Positions 60,901 through 64,000 of a stretch of DNA of 64,000 bases are shown here, in pieces. Both the position numbers and the translations under genes were made by a program. Source of the stretch: Leuctra nigra (Eukaryota > Arthropoda > Insecta > Plecoptera > Leuctridae). The notes under the pieces are model-generated. The model was not told where the DNA came from and searched no databases. It saw only the letters and a program-made list of their open reading frames with translations. Every line of letters begins with the position of its first letter. Position 1 is the stretch's first letter. The stretch spans positions 31,041,629-31,105,628 of the forward strand of contig OW203764.1 of assembly GCA_934045905.1 (NCBI GenBank), given 5' to 3'.

Positions 60901-63644
60901 TTTGAATCGGATGCTTGTTCAGTACGGGTTCAAAACACAACATGAACTACCAACATGATCATCTCGGAACTGCAGGTGAATGCCTCACCTTGGAGCTGCT
61001 CATTCCGTTCTCCTGCACCTCGTCCTCCTGCGAGTCCTCGTCGTCCTCCTCGTCCTCGCTTACGACTCGCTTGACGCTGCGCTTGACCCGCCCCACCGGC
61101 TCGTCCGCGTCCGACTGGTCCGACAGCCGGTTGAACTCCAGCGAGCCGCTGTTGATGTAGAAGCCGCCGCAAGCCGTCGTCATCTGCTCCGGCAAGTGCT
61201 CGTCGTACTGCAACCAACAACAAGGGAATACATTAGGGGTGTGCGAATAGTGATTTTTGACTTCGAATACGAATATCGAATAATTGACAAAAATATTTCG
61301 AATATCGAATCGAATAGTTGGAACCTACATTAAAATACATAATATCCATAAAAAATAAAAAAATGGACACCAAACATTTTCATATGACCAGAATGAAAGA
61401 TGTCCATATAAATGAATGTACTGATTATGATGTAATATGCCAGGATTATATTGTTGTCATAAATCATCACAAAAAATGAAATTAACAGGAAGAAATGGAG
61501 TATGAGGAAGGTCTACTTGGAGGAACAATAACCTACAAATAATATCCCCCGAAATCAAAATGGCGGCCATGACAATTTTCGGTTGAAGTTTTAGACTTTG
61601 CAGCAGTTGGCAGCATTGAAAAACACTCCCATATGAGAAATGGCGGGATTATTTTGAATTAAAACACATGAACTATTCGAAAATTTTCGAATAGGTATTC
61701 GAATTTTCGAAGTATTCGAAATTTCGAATACTTTTTTTTCGAATACCGAATCGAATATTCGAACCAAATACTTTCGAAGTATTCGAAATTTTCGAATATT
61801 CGCACACCCCTAGAATACATGCATTTTGTTTTCATCCTTGATATTCTACATTTTGGTCTGAAAAGTAATGAATCTTAAGATTTGACCTGTGGACATAATT
61901 CATACAGTATTATTTACTTAAAAGTATATTTCAACAATAAATTATGTGACAGGTGATGACTGGCAATATGTACTAGTACTCTATGGCATGCACACTCTAT
62001 AGAGTGATTTCACCTCCTCTGAATACAATGGGAATAGGCTCCTCCCCCAACCTTGAAATCTCGGCGTAGGGCCATCAGGCCAGTGAGATGCAGCAACAGC
62101 ATGTGTTTGGGATGATTGTTTTCTTAGTTTAGATAAAGTTGGGCAAGAATAACTTTTAAACAAATTATGTGCGAATAGGTAATACTAATCCTTATGCATA
62201 AACCAGTTCAGAATCCTCATTTAAAGGAGAAATATTTCCAATTATTATTTAACATTGAGGGGTCTGCCCTTCAGTGAGATTGTGACGTCAGCTGAAATCA
62301 CTCTATAGGTGGAACCTTACCACCAACATTCTTGTCAAAGAACTGGTTATAACTTATAATCATGTATTACGAATTCTTGTTCTTAGGTACCTACTACCTA
62401 CAGCGTGTAAATTTAATAGATGAAGGACTCATACATTTCAAATTTACTTTTAAAATCTTCCTTGTGGAGCAAAATACATAAATAAAAAACTAGCTTAGAA
62501 AATCATTCCCGTGAATGTCCGAGAAATGGTAGGTAGCATATTCAAGTATTCAGGTAAAAATGCAGATAGCACTCCAGTTCCAATTATGTACTAATAAGAA
62601 TGAATGAATGATAATGCCAACGAGGTCTCACCGCGTCTGTGTTGTCAATGAATGGATCAGTCTCATCGTAGCCGGCTCCGAGGTCGGCAAAGTCCTCCAA
62701 CCTCCCGAGCTTCTTCTTGCCTCCGTCGCCCTGGAAAACAGTACGACCAATCAGCCGACAGCTTCGAAATAACATCCTGGGTACAATTAGATAATACTAT
62801 TGGGTTTGGTTTAAAAGAGAATGAATTATGGGTCCTTCACAAAACCGCAATACAGACAACACTTAATCAAACATAACATTTAAGCTTACTTTTTTACCGA
62901 TCTACAATCAAAACGTAGGTAGGTAATTGAACAATCACAAACGTCTCAAAGTTTTTAATATATTCTCGTAGACACCAGGCAATCACAGCAGGTCCATATG
63001 CAATACAAACAAATACAACAAAATTCGAAATACATTACTCAAAAATATTAAACAAAATTCCAAATAGAATCAGAAGTCTTACGATATTTATTCATTTTTA
63101 AAGTTTCCTCAAACACTATACTAACTGTAAAATTTTATGTCAGGTGTTACCCAAAACTAGTCTACCCAAAACATAGTGCCTCTAGGTAGTATTTATTATT
63201 TACTAGTTATCTCCCGTCATGTAAAACATGACCAATGCGCACCAGTGGTTATGATGGGTAGATATGAAACGAAGGTAATTGTCAGCAGAATGTGCGTTGT
63301 TAATACATGTGACGTCGTTGACATGGCCCTATGCCAAACCAATTAAGTAAATGAAAATCAGAGGATAGTAATTTGATTCTAATAACTATTTCATACTTTC
63401 CAAGTCCACCAGAGTTTTCATAGTAAAAAATTGAGAAGAATTAAAGTACCAGTGTGTGTGTGCTAAAGATTAAAATGATCAAGAATGTTACAAAGACTGT
63501 TGTGCACTGCTCTCGAGGTATCGACAATCGCTTCAGACTTACGTATTTCGCCTCCAGCCTCCGAACCACCGCCGCATCCTCTGCACTCGGAGGGTTGAAG
63601 CCATTGGTGCCGCCTTCAGCCCGTTTTAGCCGATTCTTTTTCTT
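39254..63644 (-). CDS. UBN1: Ubinuclein (yemanuclein/UBN1), 3' 13 exons
   Basis: Nuclear subunit of the HIRA histone chaperone complex, which deposits H3.3 outside replication. Exons in transcript order: 63543-63644, 62632-62730, 60989-61207, 59592-59870, 58903-59120, 57388-57627, 54541-54636, 53833-54012, 52814-53462, 50639-51087, 45833-45936, 40383-40472, 39254-39285. All junctions are GT-AG with matching phase, giving 918 codons and a TAG at 39254. The Hpc2-related domain (first ~95 visible residues) and the ubinuclein middle domain are clear. The first exon begins with an acceptor, so the N-terminus lies beyond the window. Exons are very GC-rich. Introns carry most of the mobile elements on this side of the window. 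Confidence 0.93.
39623..39769. mobile_element. Small palindromic MITE
   Basis: GGCCGTTTTTCAATGCTCTG and its near-complement CAGAGCATTGAAAAACCAGG face each other across ~90 bp. Lies in the last ubinuclein intron. Non-coding. Confidence 0.7.
40817..41080. mobile_element. MITE with 30-bp TIRs
   Basis: CCACGAAGCAGTATAAGTAG at the left and the complement of CCACGATGCAGTATAAGAGG at the right. 264 bp, no ORF. In the large ubinuclein intron 40473-45832. Confidence 0.7.
41469..42081. mobile_element. hAT-like MITE, 8-bp target duplication
   Basis: Ends CACAGCCGTCTGTACAGTCC and complement, flanked by perfect CTTTTACC at 41461-41468 and 42082-42089. TIRs extend ~60 bp with few mismatches. An 8-bp duplication fits the hAT superfamily. 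No transposase. Confidence 0.8.
42312..45284. mobile_element. hAT-like element containing nested insertions
   Basis: Flanked by perfect CAATTAAT at 42304-42311 and 45285-45292. Ends TAGGGCTGTGCGAG and, inverted, ATGGGGTGTGCGAG. Inner flanks are rich in TCGAGT/ACTCGA repeats. A composite element (42420-44575) is nested inside. Outside it, inverted words around 42234-42275 and 45395-45436 (CACTCGACAATTCATAAAAC) mark an older host element. Confidence 0.8.
42420..44575 (+). mobile_element. Composite element copy 2: foldback plus hairpin-ended body
   Basis: Foldback with two equal 157-bp arms (42420-42576 and 42658-42814) around 81 bp, joined at GGGGATATCACTT to a body ending in GACTTGGCTGGGTGGAGCGA and the hairpin at 44554-44571, then CTAGAT. 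Same order, junction and orientation relationship as copy 1 at 34998-37344. Three decayed CRE/ETS-like motifs lie near 43845, 43980 and 44105. Non-coding. Confidence 0.75.
45506..45620. mobile_element. Small palindromic MITE beside ubinuclein exon
   Basis: CCTATTCTATAACGAAAACA facing TTCGTTTTCGTTCTAGAATA around a centre, with inner complementary ATCATTC(C/T)GGCCT words. 213 bp from the 45833 exon. Non-coding. Confidence 0.65.
46318..49809. mobile_element. pogo/Tigger-like MITE with nested non-LTR insertion
   Basis: Ends CAGTGGAACCTCTATAATAC on the left and the complement of CAGTGGAACCTCATACG on the right, each bordered by TA. The CAGTGGAACCTC terminus and TA target are typical of the pogo branch of Tc1/mariner. 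Almost all the interior is a later non-LTR retrotransposon insertion. No pogo transposase remains. Confidence 0.8.
46869..49595 (-). CDS. Non-LTR retrotransposon endonuclease/reverse transcriptase
   Basis: Uninterrupted frame of more than 872 codons. It is open upstream of the first usable start to about 49595, where homology ends (5' truncated). The endonuclease part shows VVMGDFNGRVG, SIIDYIV and GSDHFLV motifs but lacks its first residues. The reverse transcriptase has NKGVRQGCPLSPTLF and the catalytic LLFADDQVVLAE. The C-terminus ends with GHLRRMPDERLP and a basic GRPRRRW. A (TTA)n tail lies just after the stop on the transcribed strand (about 46845-46858). The make-up fits RTE-like insect elements. 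It cannot nick and reinsert by itself because the endonuclease N-terminus is missing. The element sits antisense to nothing; both it and ubinuclein run on the minus strand. Confidence 0.85.
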   Translation of the reverse strand, partial: NNNKAIAIKSYKAGVSIAVHKKLKNKIVNWTAIDERLITLELALQQHRLVIVGVYSPNDDADRQVKDDFMDKLTEVLGNIGDRKEIVVMGDFNGRVGKRRNDEIVGQYGEDLVNDNGTRLIEICSQFSFRIMNGFFRHKDIHKFTWFQPTRGYKSIIDYIVIKKNTRIKVLDVKVQRGAQCGSDHFLVKAKVHINYRNYRSKSIEPNIDQGSSKLQEPKYDLRGFENDSTVFLYKLRLAGKMNAILEGTPEQRYLLLKNYVHQAASEALGTVDYGRKKKNLQNPHWWNDSLEHLTEEKRRLYQRWLSTKDGEDRRLYMRYNYMVKKEIKKAKNTFWDRKCDEINSLLGSSRSRLAWKTLGSLKTNTQQQLRIDPIGHQKWQKHYQELLTENRPLYSNIQYTSVPIALGEVCEEVTCAEIMMALKSTKNNRSAGPGSIPIELIKNAPLVTIESLAGIFTECLRGGEVPGEWKLSYISSIYKKGDRKNCGNYKGISVLSSIGRLYGRILTKRLEQQARVTEEQSGFRSGRSCVGNLFCIKQLMDKSIAHGSELHLIFVDLKKAFDSVPLNKLWEALEDQGIETVYVNAIKKLYENAVSCVKSGQSYSEEFKINKGVRQGCPLSPTLFKIYVNRVLENWSRKCSSMGVKIGKEYIHSLLFADDQVVLAEDEHDAEYMMRKLIEEYDSWGLEVNMDKTQCMVIGREGQDMVTDKGIIRLTTEYKYLGVTLTADGTDERDVLNKLGRGRAITRQLHPVLWNDVISTKTKTRIYNSFVESCASYGSEIWTLSSRMAQRVRAMEMGYWRRCCKVTILDHVRNDRIREMMGVETSLTDYIEMKQLLWYGHLRRMPDERLPMRAWSWVPSRRRKRGRPRRRWAEGVDTAMRRRGLRDGDFLNKDKWHLGCRIRPEVL
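49928..50256. mobile_element. MITE with ~24-bp TIRs
   Basis: AAAGTTCTTTCACGTTAAGA and its near-complement TTCTTAACGTGAACGAACTT bound 329 bp of AT-rich sequence in a ubinuclein intron. No ORF. Confidence 0.65.
51370..51790 (+). repeat. Diverged third copy of the 5.0-kb repeat
   Basis: Shares GGTACTCTCATGGCACTT, GCCCAGGTAAA, ACAATTTTGTACACACA and GGTCTCTGGGATCGTTTTTG with the copy at 5002. Many indels; the small frame of the other copies is lost. Lies in the ubinuclein intron 51088-52813. Confidence 0.7.
52525..52685. mobile_element. Small palindromic MITE
   Basis: AGGTCTGTTTGCCTGTCGCC opposes GGTGCCAGGTGAACAGACCT, with complementary CACTTTTCA/TGAAAAGTG words inside. Located 130 bp from the 52814 exon boundary. 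Non-coding. Confidence 0.6.
53833..57627 (-). CDS. UBN1: Ubinuclein middle domain exons
   Basis: Exons 57388-57627, 54541-54636 and 53833-54012, all joined in phase 2. The second starts STEELSAD and contains PKIPRKKFPWTPELL. The third has LGEIVAVKTRCLELV, FLDKDVKALWPPGWMTLAQLV, which matches the conserved middle region of ubinucleins (the W-P-x-G-W-M signature). The first encodes a helical segment with KRAKKQHLAHEEAKLADPMRRLK. The 2.75-kb intron between the first two holds a pogo-like MITE. Confidence 0.9.
54637..57387 (-). other. 2.75-kb ubinuclein intron
   Basis: Contains the pogo-like MITE at 55994-56618 and, at about 57040-57225, an inverted copy of the dispersed repeat also seen at 37600 and 54170. 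The rest is AT-rich without visible structure. Confidence 0.6.
55994..56618. mobile_element. pogo/Tigger-like MITE, TA duplication
   Basis: CAGTAAACCCTCATTATTTC at the left and the complement of CAGTAAACCCTCGTTAATTC at the right, with TA on both sides. 625 bp, with repeated AATTCGAA(C/T) words inside and no transposase. Confidence 0.85.
58541..58832 (-). repeat. tRNA-derived SINE, best-preserved copy
   Basis: The minus strand starts with a tRNA-like head (GGTTGGGTGAGTGGTTAACG and GGGTTCGATTCCCGCGGC, good A- and B-box matches). It continues through CCTGACTGGGGTTTTTTCGT and ends GTGCGACGTTAAGCCCCAGA followed by an A-rich tail. Related copies lie at 10.9 and 29.2 kb. In the ubinuclein intron 57628-58902. 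Confidence 0.85.
59871..60988 (-). other. Ubinuclein intron, no further gene seen
   Basis: No supported coding sequence or RNA gene. Short TCAGCTGTCAAGCTGTCAAC and AAATGGCGGCTTCAG words occur near 60425 and 60600 without a defined element. Confidence 0.45.
60989..63644 (-). CDS. UBN1: Ubinuclein exons for the HIRA-binding HRD
   Basis: Three phase-0 exons (63543-63644, 62632-62730, 60989-61207). They read RRLEAKYGDGG, then GYDETDPFIDNTDAYDEH, then CGGFYINSGSLEF, the hallmark of the Hpc2-related domain that contacts HIRA and recognises H3.3. The third exon continues into an acidic stretch (SEDEEDDEDSQEDE), common after the HRD in this family. The domain is complete and shows no substituted hallmark residue that I can see. 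Confidence 0.93.
61234..61812. mobile_element. hAT-like MITE, 8-bp target duplication
   Basis: Perfect 16-bp ends TAGGGGTGTGCGAATA, flanked by GAATACAT at 61226-61233 and 61813-61820. The interior is rich in TTCGAATA words. It starts 27 bp from the HRD exon boundary at 61207. Same terminal family as the element at 42312. Confidence 0.9.
61821..62631 (-). other. Ubinuclein intron remainder
   Basis: AT-rich; nothing beyond a weak inverted pair of ACTCTATAGAGTGATTTCA near 61995 and its complement TGAAATCACTCTATAG near 62295, which may be ends of another small element. Confidence 0.45.
62731..63542 (-). other. Ubinuclein intron, nothing visible
   Basis: AT-rich intron between the first two visible exons. 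No repeat, RNA gene or ORF supported. Confidence 0.45.
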
Positions 63645-64000
63645 CTGAAATACAAGTTGATTAGGTATTAGTGGAATTCATTTTGTACGCTTTGATCACT
63701 TTCTGCATGACTTGTTACACCTTAAAAATGTAATTTCCATATGCATCAATAATCAATACAAAAAACTTGTAAAATTTTAAAACTTGGGTATCTTTTAGTA
63801 CCTAACTAGCTTAAAAGTTAAAATGGCACCTAAAAAGAATGACATTGCAATTCTTGAAAAAGTCCCATAAAGTCTACTTTGGATTTAAAAAAGTCGATGG
63901 TCTTGCAAAAAGGCTAGTGGCAGCCCCCACAAAATTATTTAATTTTTTTAATATTGGACAAATCGGAAATCAACGTTTTAGGTTCAATAATTTGTATCAA

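Overview
The window is eukaryotic nuclear DNA from an arthropod, most likely an insect. Three protein-coding genes have GT-AG introns whose phases can be followed exon by exon. The long introns and spacers are AT-rich and heavily loaded with mobile elements. I cannot name the species. No bacterial, viral or CRISPR content was found.

Layout. (1) 1753-4493, plus: last two exons of an adhesion-type GPCR (777 aa visible, 5' end outside the window), preceded by a non-LTR reverse transcriptase fragment. (2) 4.5-16 kb: no host gene; a hairpin-ended element fragment, two inverted ~1 kb repeats, an iterated-motif element (7.2-8.4 kb), a symmetric foldback (11.1-11.8 kb), a higher-order tandem repeat with tRNA-like modules (13-14.9 kb) and a SINE. 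(3) 16144-31528, plus: a complete ABCB full transporter (P-glycoprotein type), 23 coding exons and 1297 codons with all phases consistent. Its first coding intron holds a 2.9 kb element with ~0.85 kb inverted arms carrying an antisense RING-finger gene. The gene also shows a triplicated Walker A exon segment and an 18-copy minisatellite derived from its own last exon. (4) 31.5-39.2 kb: a small intronless ORF split by a TTAA-flanked MITE, and a composite element carrying an array of ETS/CRE-like motifs. (5) 39254-63644, minus: ubinuclein (yemanuclein/UBN1), 13 exons, 918 codons to the stop, 5' end outside the window. Its introns hold hAT-like and pogo-like elements, a nearly full non-LTR retrotransposon ORF, a second composite element and SINEs.

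The three host genes are not an operon and share no pathway: a cell-surface receptor, a membrane efflux pump and a nuclear H3.3 chaperone subunit. The least-explained content is in the mobile elements. A hairpin-ended body is joined at the same breakpoint to a foldback in two loci, and all parts share an AGCCAAGTC motif. A long-TIR element carries a RING gene. One repeat family carries regularly spaced ACCGGAAGTGACGTCAT sites. Exon joins, motifs and repeat boundaries were read by eye; family names rest on recognised motifs and not on database searches.
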